Shown: positions 23,938 to 37,250 of the stretch, in pieces
Numbering within the stretch: position 1 is the stretch's first letter
How the letters are laid out: every line of letters begins with the position of its first letter
Origin: Polyporus tsugae
Taxonomy: Eukaryota; Basidiomycota; Agaricomycetes; Polyporales; Polyporaceae
DNA length: 64,000 bases
Assembly (NCBI GenBank): GCA_024305745.1
Contig: JAHRBS010000013.1
Location: 1,550,001-1,614,000, forward strand
Reading direction: 5' to 3'
Position numbers and translations under genes: made by a program
The notes under the pieces: generated by a model
The model's database searches: none
The model's input: the letters and a program-made list of their open reading frames with translations, nothing else
What the model was told of the DNA's origin: nothing

Positions 23938-26900
23938 TCATGTGCCTCCGGGGGCACTGAGCACGTCCGCCGAGATGGACGCCTTGCCCTGCAGTCGCCG
24001 GCCGACGTCGACGTTCCCGCTCGCAGCCTGTGCTTGCGGCGGCTGGTCGACCTTGTCCCACTCCTCGAGCAGCATCTGTCCAACGCTCGGCTCGAGCTCC
24101 GTCCCGTCTCGCGAAACCTTCACCTCCCGCTCGTGGTTCCACGGGTTGCGCAGGTGCCGCGTCCGCGTGAACGGCAGCCGCTCTGTCCGCACCCACTCCA
24201 CTTTGAACGACTCCCCCCAGACCGGCCCATCGTCCTGCGCGGTGCCAGCTTGGTCAGCGGCCTTGCGTTTCCCCACGTCAGCGTTGACGTCGGCAGTGGG
24301 CCGCTCGTCCTCCTCTGCGACGGGTTGCAGCGCGCCGTCGGATACCACCCTCACCGCTTCCGAGACGCGTTCGAGCGGATCGCGGATGGCTCGGATAGGC
24401 GCCATCCGGTCGAGCTCGATGCCTTCGGGCTGCGAGAGCTGGTTGTGTCCGGCAATGGCGGGGGCGACGGGATGAATACTCTGATGGTCGTAGCTGAACA
24501 CCTGTGGCTCGTCCGTGGCGGCCTGGCTGAGTACGCGATGGGGCTGGTGCATTTCCGCGGGCGCCGAGGTCGCGTTGCGGCCGTACTGCTGTGATAGTGT
24601 GTGGTGAACCGGTGGGCCGCTCGTAGGGGTCTTTACAGGCTGCTCTGGCGACATCGGGTATGGAGACTCGCCATAGCGGAGTTCGCTGGGGGACAGAAAC
24701 ATCGGTTCTTGTTGAGACCCGCTGTCGCGACTTTGAGCGGCGCGGCGTTGAAGTGAGTCCGTCCGAGAGGCCCAAGAAACCCGAGCTTCCCCAAGCATGA
24801 TCGGTCCGGCCATCCTGTTTAGAGAATGGTTACAAGGCGAGCAACGGTGAAAACGATGGAAACCACGTACTTTGCGTAGCCATAGAACTCGCCGGACTTG
24901 TTCACGCTGAAGATGAGGTACACCTCCTTGCTCGTCCGGAACGCCTGGTCCAGGATCCCCTCGTTGTGGCGCTGGGTTGCCCACAGGCCCTTCTCTACGC
25001 TCAAGTCCAAGTCAAACTATCCCAACGTGCGTCAAGCAAAATCATCAAACGAAAGAGCGCAAGCGACTGGACATACCTGCGTTAGCGATTTGAGGATGAA
25101 GTACCGCTTCGGGAAGTACACAGTGAGGACGCTCGAGCTCGTCGACGCGTACGACCCCGAGCTGCTCGAGTGGGGCTCCGGTCTCCTCATCCGGCGTCCC
25201 GCCCCAGCGGCCTCCTCGTCGCTTGACAGTGACAGCCCCCCGATCAAGTGTGCAGGATCGGTCGGCGAGCTCGACGACAGTTCTGACTCGGACGCGGCCG
25301 AGCCACGCCGCTGCGCCTCTTCCTCGCGCTCCCGCCCCTTCTTGTCTTTCACCCAGCGGACGTGCACACCCGCGCCGCGCTGCGCCCCCACGCCCGCCTT
25401 GAGGTCGTCCTCCCGCCCGCGCACGCGACATACGAGCCGTGGGCTGCGCGTGTCGCCCGCCCGCAGCGGCGCGCCGTTGAAGTGCGCGACCGCCGCGTGC
25501 AGGTGCGCCTCCGTCGTGAAGTTGACGAACGCGCAGTTCGAGCGCGTGATGAGGAAGATGGACGCCACGCCGCCGAAGAGGGACCCCGGGCTCGACGCAG
25601 CCCCAGAATCCCTCGACGAACCGACGGGGCCCGCCGGCGCGCTCTGCGTCGACTGTGCCCCTACGGAGAGAACACCGGTGGAAGACTCCCCGAATCCGCT
25701 GCCGGGCGACACCAGCGAGTTGAAAAAGCGCCAGAGCTCGTCGTGCGTCGCGTCCGAGGGTACGTTCCCAGCCCACATCACCCATTCCGAGCGGTGGGCG
25801 GGAGGGTTGGGGTGGTACGGCCGGCGGACTGGAGGGGGGTGGTCAGCACCCGATCGACTACTTGCTGCGCTCGCCGGTAACATGGGCGATATGGGACCGG
25901 TATCTGGTGCACGCTCCCGTTGCTGCGGCGTTGACGACGTTTCTCCCATGCGTTGGCTGTACGGGGAGACCTGTGGACTGGGTGCTATCGGCGTGTTGAG
26001 GCCCTGGGATGATATCGGACCAGGGCTGGGCCTTGGCGGGTGCGGAGGTGAGATGTGGAAAACGTTCGGCGTCACCGGGGATGATCCAGGTTGTCCATAC
26101 TGAGTCTGCTCAGCTTCGCGTGTATTGACTGAACTATATGACATCGCGTATGGACTCTGGAAGGATTCATATTGTCCTGATCCGGGCTGCGGTGGGAAGT
26201 AATACCATGTCCCTCGGTTGTCCTGCTCGGCGCCTGGTGGGGGGTACTGCTGGGGATAGGGCGTGGGGTATGGTGATCCGTACAACGACGGAGATGGAGC
26301 AAAGGAATGTGGGGGGTACGCGAACGGCGGGGTGGAATATCTCATAGGTGAGTACGGCGCCTGACCACTGAATGGCGTAGAATGTGGAGATAACGTTGCA
26401 GGGATGGCGTGCGGTGGACCAGTGTTCGGATGCCCTAGTGGTGATTGTGGAGGAGGCGAGGGACGTGTGGGGTGAGTCTGAGGCGGTGGGTGTCCCGAGT
26501 ACGCAAGAGGGGTACTAGCCAATGAATGACCGTGGTTGGGAGATGAGCCGGCTTCAGGGGGGTGGGGAGGATATTGGTACACCTGCGAGGGCGTTTGCAT
26601 CATGGGCATGAACGTGCTCTGAGAGTAAGTCATGAGCTGGCTTTGCGGCGGAGACAGCATGGGCTGGTCGTGCGAATGAAGCCCTGGATGCGGCTGGGGA
26701 TAGCCGAACTGAGGTTGGGAGTGAGGAACCATGCCCACAGGAGGTTGGGCGGGCATCGTGTATCGCCCGTCATACCCTCCGCGCGCACCATAGGCATACT
26801 GTGGTTGTAAAGGACCCTGAAAGGAAGAGGCACCAGGGCGGTTTTCTTGGGAGGGAGGAATAGTTGAGGCGTGTGGAGGTACAGAAGGTGCTCGACCTTG

Positions 26901-27935
26901 AAAAGAGGGACGGGCTGGAGGGCGACGAAACTGCCCAGAATGAGACATACCTCGGCCACGGCGAGGTTGTCCGCTCCGCTCTGGCGTGGGGCTTGTAGAA
27001 TGCGAATCAGACATATTCAACGTCGACGATGTGGAGGCATCGGCCGGCTTATAAAAGTTATTGTTGTCGTTGAGATGTAAAAGATCAATGAAATCTTCTG
27101 GACCGTTCTCGAACGAAGCAACGGCCGGCTTGGACGGTTCTTCGGAGGCAGGCAACTCATACACAGCGTGGTGAACTAAAAGGGGTGAGACTGGAGATTA
27201 GCCGAGGGACCGCGCGGACGTGGAAAACATGAGAATTACAGGGGGTAAGGCCAGCGGACTGGCGGGTAGGGGTTGCTGCAGATTCTAGACGTGCAAGTGA
27301 GTGATCGACATATTAAGACCGTGAAAAAAGATATATGGATAAGGAATGAACGACGGAGAGAACAAGCAGAAGAGAACGGGGGGTTGGGTGGCCACTGGCG
27401 AATGGGCGTGCCAGTGACTGGAGGCCGAGATCTGGATGGGCTCCGAGTCGCAACAAAACAAAAATCGAGCCGGGCTTAGCGCCCGCATTCAGACTCCGGC
27501 ACGCCCAGATACTCCCGCCAGATCCCCCGATCCCATCACGTGGCAGGCCCGCCAATCTGGCGCAGCCTGGGCCCCGACGCCGAAAGACAGCCTGCTCGCG
27601 CACCGGAACACGACCATGACACACCTATGACGAACGCACGACTCACCTCGAGAGCCAGACAGCGACGGCGGTAGCAGCGCGGGTGACCCACCAGGCATGC
27701 GCAAGCGCACCGGAGACCGTAAGTCACTCGAAGACGACGGCCGTGGCGAGGGCTCAACACTGCCAGGTCGAACTAGTGGCTGGGGCGAACTTGAACGTGG
27801 GTGCGAGTGTGAGTGCGACGGCGGTGATTGGTGTGAATGTAGGTTGTGGCCCTGGCCGTGCAGCAGCTGGGTCTCTGGTTTAGGAGTTAACGTTGAATCG
27901 CGAGCGACGGACGCGTCGGCGAAGAGCGCGCGCAT
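23938..27935 (-). CDS. RRM-YTH domain RNA-binding protein (m6A-reader type)
   Basis: YTH proteins bind N6-methyladenosine or specific RNA motifs. Exons 27935-27647, 27175-25077, 25016-24871 and 24814-23938 give 1136 aa with matching phases. The first exon (MRALFADASVARDS) is inferred from phase and a 471-base intron. A long Pro, Gln, Ser and Tyr-rich disordered region comes first, then an RRM (SEWVMWAGNVPSDATHDELW ... CAFVNFTTEAHLHAAVAHFN), then YTH: KRYFILKSLTQ-FDLDLSVEKGLWATQ, EVYLIFSVNKSGEFYGYAK-MAGPIM, with GLWATQ carrying a cage Trp. The rest of YTH (PVWGESFKVEWVRTERLPF, LRNPWNHEREVKVSRDGTE) only resumes after about 190 low-complexity residues, so the domain is interrupted. The RRM-YTH order is known in fungi. 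Family is sure; the start is less sure. Confidence 0.85.
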
Positions 27936-29035
27936 GGTGTCCTGGACCAAAATGTGATGGGAGGAGGTCGTAGGCAGGTGGAGCAGGGCGATAATAATAT
28001 GTTGCGTGGACGATGAGTCTATGGAGACGTACTGGTGCGCAACGAAGCTAGAAGTCGTGTAGCTGGAGAGGGTGCTTATGGGGAGTGGGGGAAAGACAGG
28101 GGACCATGATCGAATCCGCCAGTTGGCCGCAAGCGTAAGCAATGTGGGTGGAGAAATGAGGGGTGGAAATGGGGTGTGGATCGGGAAGCCGAGAGAGACG
28201 CAACCGGCATGTGCAGCTTCCCGCCACCAGCCCGCGAGCAGGGTTAGCAGCCTAGGGTACTGACTGCAGTCCCCCAACGACTCGGACCATGACATCCTCC
28301 GCGAACCACCAATCTAAACTTCGGATCCTCATCCTGACGTCATTTCGCCGCCTTTCCTAGGCCGCCAATCAGTTTTTTTGCCACCCGGCGGCAGCTGAGA
28401 TCCCGTATGTTTTACACCCTGCAACGTGGCCACATTCGAACTGAGGCTTCTTCCGTGACACGGCGGGCGGATCCATGGAGCCAACGTCCCCAACGGCGTC
28501 CCCATCATGGTGGCCTCTCTCCCAACGTATACGATGCTAGCATGCGAGTAAGGCGGGGCCGAGGGAGCTGTTTCGTGAGTGTGTGGCCAGAGAGAGATGA
28601 TGTCAGAGTCACAGTTAGCGACGACTCAAACTGCAAGATCGCACAAGTTACGATTCGATCACCTATACTCACCTTCATGATGTCATGATGTCATAGCCTG
28701 CCACCTCCTGCGAGAACCACCCCAGATCCGGCCACTAAACGCCTGCGCTCCACTCCGCCTGTGTTCCCAGGGCGATTCGCAAACCACCATTGCGCTCTGA
28801 CAGCGTCATCCTCAAGCGGCCCCTTCTCACATCTCTCCACATTGGCCGTCCAGCTCACACATATCCGTTATTGCTCCAAATGACGACGAGAAAACTGTAG
28901 AGAATTCTATGTTGTACAATCAACTATGCTACATTGCAACTTCCAACTCTTCGAAAGGCCCCCAGATCCAAAACGCCTTGCGACGCGACGCGTACTTACG
29001 ACAAAAGTACGTGATACACCACAGCTCCTCAAGTC
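27936..29035. promoter_or_regulatory. Intergenic region upstream of the YTH gene
   Basis: 1.1 kb with the YTH promoter and the 3' UTR of the BTB gene. A tandem of gatgtcat units occurs near 28678-28693. I see no coding exon. Confidence 0.4.
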
Positions 29036-31367
29036 TCACGCCGGGCCCTCGGCGGCACTAGATTCAGTGCCCTGCGCCTCCTGAGTGTGGGTCAGGTCCG
29101 CGAAATGGTCCGCCAAGCCCTCCTGCACCTCCTTCATAGTCGCCTTGAGCGCCATGAGCGCACCCCGTTTGCACTGCGGCGTCAGCGCGCACGACAGGTC
29201 CGCGTGCATGAACAGCTGCTCCTCCATCGCCCGCAGCCGCCCCAGCACGTCCCCCGGCGCGTGCTTCAGCGTCCCCTCCGACTTCCCGACGTCCCGCCAC
29301 ACCTGCGTCCACGTCGACACGCACCCCTGCTGGTGGTACGTGCACCCGTCCGGCCGCTGGAACTTGGGCGGGTTCGTCCGGAGCGTGTCCCAGAGCCGCG
29401 AGAGCGACCAGTGCCCGGAGAGCAGCCGCTGCCTCTGCTCGCACGTGAGGCTTGCCGGCGTGCCTGTCCGCGCGGAGGAGGAGGTGCCCTTGTCCCCGTT
29501 CCCGTTTCCGTTCCCGTTCGGGCCGGCCACGGCGAGCGCGGTCGCCGTGACCGCGGCGGCCGTGCCCAACCGGGAGCGTGAATACTGCTTGCCGTCTTCC
29601 ACCACGCCCGCATCGAAACTATCGCCCATCTCGAGGAGTTGGACGTAATACGCGTAGCCCTGCAGCCGTCTGATGCCGCTCCTGTCCGCGATCTCCAGGG
29701 CATGGACAGCGCGGAGGTCTCGGGCGACGATGCGGTCGACCCACCGCTCTGCGACGTAATTGCGAAGCGCGGTATGTCCGCAAAGAAGGGCGACTTCGAG
29801 GAGCCGCTTCATCCACGCGGAGGAGCAGTGGCCAAGCTCGTACTGCGGCTGCGGGGAGCCATGCAAGCCAGATATGACGTTGTACAGAGCGTCGACGGCC
29901 CACGTCTCGATGGACGCGAAGTGGTACTTGTTCGTCATTTCCGCGATGGTCAAAAGCCTGTCCACATTCGCGGCCGGAGTGTTGTATATTTGGAGCTGGA
30001 GCGGCCTGTAAATTCCACCGCCAAACGTCAGACTTGAGTGCACCGGTGGACAACACATGTACGTACAAATCGTAGATCACGGAGAGCAGGGCGCGAAAAC
30101 GCTCCACAGACTCTCCATAAAGCTGGATTGGGTTCTCGTCCGAACAACCTTCCATGTTTTGTGACAGTACGTGGTTTTGCGCTGGCATGCTGAACATGTG
30201 CTGGAACGCAGACGAATCGCGACCAAGGAAGTATCGATGGACCTACGCACCGGCAATAGGTCAGTATTAAGGGTCGCGGGGGATACGGCGAACATCGAGA
30301 TCGGCATCGAGATCAACGTCAACGATAGGAAGTTAAAGGTACTCCAAGGATTTCGGCTGCGGAGCGGCACGATGGCACACGCGGAGGCGACGAGAAGGTG
30401 AGAAGTGAGGAGCGTGGAAGCCCGAAGAACGGGGAATTAGCACTACGCAGCATCACTCACCCTGAACAACGTGTTGTCCACACGAATGACACAATCGGCA
30501 CTGTCAATGTAGAACTCTCCATCGTGTACCGTCGGTTCCTCCATGTGATCCTGTCCTCCTTCGCGCGCAGTGGGATCGCGCCCGTCCGCGTCGTCGACGA
30601 GGTGTTGGCGCTGCGTCGGGAAGGGTGGCTTCGCGATTACGCCTGCTCCACCTGCCGCATATCTGGGGTCACTTCTGCCGACCTCGGTACTGCGAAACGG
30701 AACTGTGCGTAAACGTACCTTCTGCGGCCACTTGACCTGTACAAGGATTCGGATTTGTATTTGACTGAATGGACATGGACTCCCAAGCCATCGTGTCCTC
30801 GCCGTCCGATCCTAGGGCCGTAGAAGTAAGCGTTAGCGCCGGCATGTCTGATGACGAGAAGAGCGCACCTTCTTCGTGCGCCTTCGCCTTTCCCTTCCGT
30901 CTACCTTTCATACTCGGTGGAGCCCCGCCGGCATCGCCTCCCCCTGCACCAGCGCTTGGAAAAACTGAGCTGAAGCCCTCCAGAGGTGTCGCACCGCTGC
31001 GGTCAGCTTCCGAATCGGACTCGTCGGCGACAATACGGGACGCGTCAGAGCGACGCGCGCTCCTGCTGCCTGACACGGAGGAGGACGAGGGAGCGCCCAT
31101 TTGAACACCGCTTGCATCGAGTATGTCGCCCAGATGAGACGTGGACATGCGCGACCGCGGGCGCGATGTTGACGGAGGCGTCGATAGAGGCATAGAGACG
31201 TGGGAGGAAGTTGTCGCCGCTCCTGACGACTTGGGGCTTGGGGCGGGACTGGAGTCGGTGGTGGCGGGGCTGAGTTCGCGCTCAGCGGTGCGCGGACGCT
31301 TGCGTGGGGGCTCTGCTATGTTGGGGGAGGTGTGCAGGAGAGACGATAGGGAATTGCGCCCTCGCAT
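29036..31367 (-). CDS. BTB/POZ domain protein (basidiomycete family), paralogue 1
   Basis: Exons 31367-30719, 30651-30461, 30242-30067 and 30005-29036 give 661 aa in consistent phase. The N-terminal third is Ser/Pro-rich with a basic KRPR patch that could be a nuclear signal. The BTB domain spans exons 2 to 4: EFYIDSADCVIRVDNTLFR-VHRYFLGRDSSAFQHMF, PIQLYGESVERFRALLSVIYDL, then RLLTIAEMTNKYHFASIETW. The C-terminal part has RQRLLSGHWSLSRLWD, a Cys-rich stretch (CTYHQQGC) and CKRGALMALKATMKEVQEGL. Such proteins are plentiful in mushrooms and may be Cullin-3 adaptors or transcriptional regulators, but no partner is known. A related gene lies at 60036-61440. Exon 1 is joined by phase and a 67-base intron; it is the least certain part. 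Confidence 0.82.
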
Positions 31368-31886
31368 CTCCGGATCGGGAGACGGGAGGCGGAACCAGCG
31401 ATTGGTGGAGGAAATATAGGAGTGTCTGAATGACTCCTGACACGGGAGCTGTATGCTGTCGTTTCGGGAATACAAGGCCAAACTAGGGCAATTACAAGTG
31501 CTTAGCTTGAGTCAAAGGAGCTCAACATGAGCCATCGGGGGTCGGAGGAGGAATGCTCGTGTGGTCCGAGGACAGATAACGCAAGATTTTGCAGTTACGC
31601 AAGTGTACCAGCTGAGCGGTTTGTATGAAGCTGGTATGTCGTTTGAGAAAGAGGGGGCTGAAGAGTCTGACGAAGAGGACGCAGGTATGGATGCCGTGGA
31701 CGTCGTCAACGAAGGCGCAAGTCGGAGACTGAGTGCTTGTACAAAGGCGTTAATTGTAGCCGCGCGTAGGGTATCCCAAAACAGGAAGGGCCGGAAACTG
31801 CCGAGGAGCGAAAACTTGGAGGACCCAACACTCAGACTGGTTACTGTCATACACTTACACCTCCCAACGTCCATCCTTCCAACAAA
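31368..31886. promoter_or_regulatory. Divergent intergenic region, BTB and eIF3i
   Basis: 519 bases between outward-reading genes. A frame running 31561-31980 on the plus strand has no recognisable product and overlaps the presumed eIF3i start, so I do not call it. Confidence 0.4.
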
Positions 31887-33503
31887 ATGGTGTGTACACT
31901 TATCAATGTACGAGCTGACCGGGCCTAACCCTTTGGTACGAGTAGAGGCCCATCCTTCTACAAGGTCTGCGCGTATCTGAACTCCTGGAAAACTTGAGGC
32001 ATTGATCGTTTTGCAACGCATCGCAGGCCACGAACGGTCGCTCACTCAGATCAAGTTCAACAAGGAGGGAGATCTCCTGTTCTCATGCTCAAAAGACCAT
32101 GTTATCAACGTGTGGTACGCCCACAATGGAGAGCGGCTAGGCACATACAATGGGCATAATGGAACGGTGTGGACGATCGATGTCGACTGTACGTTCACTC
32201 CATATTCTGTGGTATGTCTTGTAAACATACCGCTAATGGAACTGTTCTGCAATTCTCTCATCCTACCTCCCACACAACCTCAACCGCCGTCTGTTATGCG
32301 CTTGACTCGCAATCCTTTCGCTCGCTTGTCCCCTTGACCCTCCTTTCGACACCTTGCTGTGCTCCATCCATCTTCCAGCCCAATCACGTTTCCTTGTCAG
32401 CGGATCTGCGGACAATACCTTGCGTCTCTGGTCTGTGCAGACGGGCAAGTGCTTGTTCGAATGGGAGTTCCCTACTGCCGTCAAGAGGGTAGCATTCAGC
32501 GAAGATGACAACCAGGTGGTCTGCATCACGGAGCAGCGCATGGGTCACCAGGGTGCTGTTCGGATATTCGACATCAACCGGGAGGGGGATGGCACAGAAC
32601 GTGAGTGCACTTTCTTCATCTCGCATTTCACGGGTCTGTATTGTAGGAAGGGAGTGTCGTTTGGTCGTTGACCATCTGCGTTTTCTCATCGGCGCACTGC
32701 ACTCCACATGGGCCCGAGACGGGACAACACTTCCCCGTACCTTGCTCACGCCCTCCGACCGGTCACTAGTGCACGGATACTCATTGCGCGTGCCACAGAA
32801 AACGAGGAACCGCTTTCGATGTTCAACCCGCTTGGTTCGAAAGCTGTCGTTTGCGCTTTTGCGCACCGACCCGACATCATCATTACTGGGCACGAGTCTG
32901 GCAAGATTTCACTCTTCGACGCCAAGACAGGTGACGAGATCGCGTTGAACGAGCACGCCCATCGCGACGTCGTCACGGACCTGCAGCTCAGTCCAGATCG
33001 TTCATACTTCATCACCAGTAGCAAGGATAAGACCGCAAGAGTAGGTCTATGCGCCGCAATTGTCTTCCTAATCCATGCTGACGGTGTCACCTGTAGATCC
33101 ACGAGACACGCACGATCACCGTTCTCAAGACGTTCATTACGGAGACACCCCTCAACAGTGCCGCCCTCGCGCCGTTGAAACCCTACATCCTGCTTGGTGG
33201 CGGTCAGGACGCCATGAGCGTCACGACGACATCGCTGCGGCAGGGCAAGTTCGAGACACGATTCTGGCACAAGGTCCTCGAGGAGGAGGTTGGCCGCGTG
33301 AAGGGTCACTTTGGTCCCGTCAACACGTGAGTCAGTGGTTATCAGCACATCTAACGAAGCTCATTATACCGTGTAGCATCGCGGTTTCGCCGCAGGGCGA
33401 CTGCTACGCGTCTGGTGGAGAGGACGGTTTCGTGCGGGTGCATCACTATGATGAGAGCTACTTCCGGGCAAAGCCATACGGCGATCTCGAGATTGAGGAG
33501 TAG
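31887..33503 (+). CDS. TIF34: Translation initiation factor eIF3 subunit i (WD40)
   Basis: A WD40 beta-propeller subunit of eIF3, which binds the 40S subunit during initiation. Six exons are proposed: 31887-31889, 31999-32188, 32379-32600, 32799-33040, 33097-33326 and 33377-33503, giving 337 aa, the usual size. [67 protein letters not shown] and [19 protein letters not shown] match the family from end to end. The first exon would be just the ATG, with an intron ending in GAG rather than CAG or TAG. This gives a correct total phase but is the weakest point; the true start may differ. The coding sequence from about 32000 on is secure. Confidence 0.88.
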
Positions 33504-33941
33504 AACGTGTATGATAGTCTCGCTGTGCTGTGGCCTGCTTGTTTTTGCGGGACATCGTCGGGATTGTCGAGAAGCAGTCCGCACTGTGCTGTTGTTGTGT
33601 TATCTCGTAACTGTAGCCATCATGTATAACTTGCGTGGTACACGTTCTTTCATTTGGCCTGGATCTGCGGTCCACAATGGGGCGGATGTGCTGGATTGTC
33701 GGCAAACAAACTTGGTGAGTTAGCGCGGGCACCGGCTCATCCGTACGCGCGTTGGGCACTGCATTTCGGGTGCCGGTGCCATGGTCCGGAACGGGGCCTT
33801 CATTTTTGACGGATTCGGGCGTGGTGGCGACGGAGTTAAATCCTGTTCCTCCACGAGCTCGAGCATTCCAGCTCTGACGCTCCCCTCCATCCTGCCTCCA
33901 TCGCATCGACAACGCACGTCGGTGTGCCTCTCTATAACGCG
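33504..33941. promoter_or_regulatory. Intergenic region, eIF3i to AMP deaminase
   Basis: 438 bases holding the eIF3i 3' UTR and the AMP deaminase promoter. I see no gene. The stretch before 33942 is pyrimidine-rich. Confidence 0.45.
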
Positions 33942-36900
33942 ATGTCACAACTGCCCAACATATCTGCCCTCCACATCAACAGAGACGACGCCGTTAACTC
34001 GGGAGCGCAGTCTCGTCGGTCCTCTCCCGATTCTCGAGAGCAGTCCCGATCACCGCCAGCAAGCTTGCTAGACGCGAATGGAGGGTTCTTTGATTACACG
34101 GAGGAAAAGCATTTGCACCACGTACGTTGCCCCATTTTCCCTGTTCAACCCGAACAACAGTCTTAATACATGCGGCCGAACGACGGCTTCAATATAGATT
34201 GAAGCGAAGCTGCTCGCCCACCGCCGAGGCTCCGACGTTAACGCTGCATCTTGCCCCACCTCTTTGCTCAGCTCCCCTAGCCTTGCGTCGGCAGCGCCGC
34301 AATACGAAGGTGCTTTCTTGAATACCCCCAAGCTGTCCGCGATACTCGAGCCTGCAACCGTTGCACCACCCTCCTGGGAAGGACGCCTGCCTGACGCTAT
34401 GTGGCCAACCAGCCCAATAGATTTGAACAGTCAGGCGAGAATACATGGTATGTAATCCACACGTTTCGAGGACCGCGAACGTACCTTGTTGTTGTTTCAA
34501 TACAGACCTCGTAATGCCTCCCGAGAACATCCCTATCCTTGAGGCGCTCGAAGAGTGCCTCAGCTTGCGGGACAAATACATGTCGCTCTCCGGCCAGACG
34601 CTCGGCTTCAACCCTCGCGACTATGATGGTCTATTCAGAGGTTTGGATGGGGACATCGCTGGGGTGTGCGGTGTGCATCCCGATGCCGACTACGCTGCTC
34701 GTCCACCCCCAAAGACCCCCTTCCGAAAATGGCGCGTTTATCCTCGACCCCCTCCGCCTCACTGGCATTGGAAGGGTAAAGGCACTGTCGTTCCGCGAAA
34801 CGAGGACCACGAAGCGACGGAGGACGAAGAGTTTGATTTCTCCAAGTGCGAGATACCCGGTGCCGACAAGTTGGACTTCGCTATAGATGAGAAGGGTGTA
34901 TTCCAGGTGTACAATAGTACCGAAGGTCGGTCATATCTTTCCTGCCTTCCGTGTCTCTTTGTATTGCCGCTTTTCGCGCTACAGCGAAGTGCACTCGAAC
35001 CGGCAGGATACGATGCTGCGCTTCGCGGTGGCTTATGCGCAGAAGCGCGGCACAAAGGGATGCGGGATTTGATGCCAATAAATTCGTGCTTACCTCTTCA
35101 CAGAGAAGGGGAAGAAGCCGTGTTTCGACGTACCTAGTATCAGGGAGTACTTCGTCGACCTTGAGAAGGTCCTTTCTGTCATCTGTGACGGGCCCACGAA
35201 GAGCTTCGCGTTCCGAAGACTCAACTACCTCGCGAGCAAATTCACGATGTATTCGTTACTCAACGAGCAGCAGGAGTTGGCGGAAATGAAGCGTGTGCCT
35301 CATCGGTAAGCGAAACTTCCCGTTGCGTCATCGCTTTGTCGTTCACAGAGGTCCGCAGAGATTTTTATAACCTTCGTAAGGTGGATACGCACGTTCATCA
35401 CTCCAGCAGTATGAATCAGAAGCACTTGCTCCGTTTCATCAAATCGAAGATGAAGCGCAGCCCCAACGTACGTGCCCCTTTGTGGAAGGTGTCCAGTTTC
35501 TCATCATGCGAATTAGGACGTTGTCATCTTCCGTGACGGGAAAGAGCTCACACTCGAGGAAGTGTTCCAGAGTCTCGACCTCACCGCATATGATCTGTCT
35601 ATCGATACCCTAGACATGCACGCCCACAATGACTCATTCCATCGATTCGACATATTCAACCTGAAGTACAACCCTATCGGGGAGTCCAGATTGAGGGAGA
35701 TCTTCCTGAAGACCGACAACTATATTGAAGGGCGATACCTCGCAGAATTGACGCAAGGTACGTATATAGACACATACGTTCTCTACCATATGTTCATCGC
35801 GGCGATCAGAGGTGATGACGGATCTTGAGCAGAGCAAATATCAAGTAAGTGGTTCGCCACCCCTTCCAGAAGTTATACACATTTTGACGTCTTGCTAGAA
35901 TTGTGAATGGAGAATCAGCATCTACGGCAGAAAACTTGACGAATGGGACCAACTCGCCAAGTGGATCGTCAGTAACAAACTCTATTCGCACAACGTCCGC
36001 TGGTTAATCCAGATACCACGTCTGTATGATGTGTACAAGCAAAACGGGTCCATTAAAACCTTTGAAGATATCGTGCGAAGTGTGTGCCTTCCATACCCGT
36101 CGGGGACACGTACCTGACTCAAATATTAATAGATGTCTTCCAACCTCTGTTCGAGGTTACACGAGACCCGTCGTCGCACCCCGAATTGCATGCCTTCCTC
36201 CAACGCGTCATTGGCTTCGACACCGTCGACGACGAGTCGAAGGCGGAGCGCCGGTTCCACAAGAAGTTCCCCTACCCGCGCCTCTGGGACGCGAAAGAAT
36301 CACCCCCGTATTCGTACTGGTATGTGAATTGCCTTCTTTCACTTCGCGCTTCTCACACGTCGTGGTTTGGCAGGGTATACTACATGTATGCGAATATAGT
36401 GAGCCTCAACCAGTGGCGCCATGCACGAGGATTCTGTGAGTCGTCGATAAAGAGTGACGTCGGGGGTGTGCGAGGCTTATTCTCTGCTCAGGCACATTCG
36501 TTTTTCGACCCCACTGTGGCGAGGCAGGCGACCCCGAGCATCTCGCTTCCGCCTTCTTGACTGCGCACTCTATCTCACACGGCATCCTCCTCCGCAAGGT
36601 CCCCGCACTGCAGTATCTTTTCTATCTGAAGCAGATCGGTCTTGCGATGAGCCCTCTGAGCAACAACGCGCTGTTCCTGACGTACGAGCGGAACCCGCTG
36701 CCCGACTTCTTTAAGGTTGGCTTGAATGTCAGCCTGAGCACGGACGACCCTCTGCAGTTCCATTTCACCAAGGTTTGACATCCTGTGAAAGCTTCTGTTC
36801 GTATCCTAGGCTCATATGCGTCCAATCAGGAACCTCTGTTGGAAGAGTACAGCGTGGCTGCTCACGTTAGTTGAAAAATCTGCTTTACGGCGTTGGGACC

Positions 36901-37250
36901 GGTTGCTAATGCGTATATAGATATACAAACTCCCTCAAAGCTCTCTGGCCGAGCTTGCGCGCAACTCTGTCATCCAGAGTGGTTTCGAGATGGAAGCCAA
37001 GCGACACTGGCTGGGTCAAAAATGGTACCTTCCTGGCGCTGCGGGCAATGATATCAACAAGGTTCGTCACCTTCGGCAGCATAGTCGATTTCCATGTTTG
37101 TATTCGGTCATCGCCTCACGTCTTCTCCAGACCAATGTGCCGAACTCCCGCCTGGAGTACCGCCGCCAGACATTGCTCGAGGAGCTTGCCATGATTAGGA
37201 CGAAAAGGCCCGTTGACTCGCAAGCATACGTCTCTCCTGCCCTTGCATAG
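33942..37250 (+). CDS. AMD1: AMP deaminase
   Basis: Converts AMP to IMP and ammonia in the purine nucleotide cycle and so tunes the adenylate pool. The start is [18 protein letters not shown], then an unconserved Ser-rich segment. Conserved sequence starts near 34880 ([36 protein letters not shown]). The metal-binding start of the barrel is [20 protein letters not shown], with both His. [13 protein letters not shown], [11 protein letters not shown] and the substrate/metal stretch [14 protein letters not shown] follow, with the catalytic Asp pair, and it ends near RKSGFEME-type sequence ([14 protein letters not shown]). At least eleven short introns interrupt the gene. The long divergent N terminus is usual for this enzyme. 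The gene lies downstream of eIF3i on the same strand but is a separate unit. Confidence 0.92.

Noticed and set aside
31561..31980. A 139-codon plus-strand frame before eIF3i
   Set aside because: It shows no protein family features and overlaps the likely eIF3i promoter and first intron.
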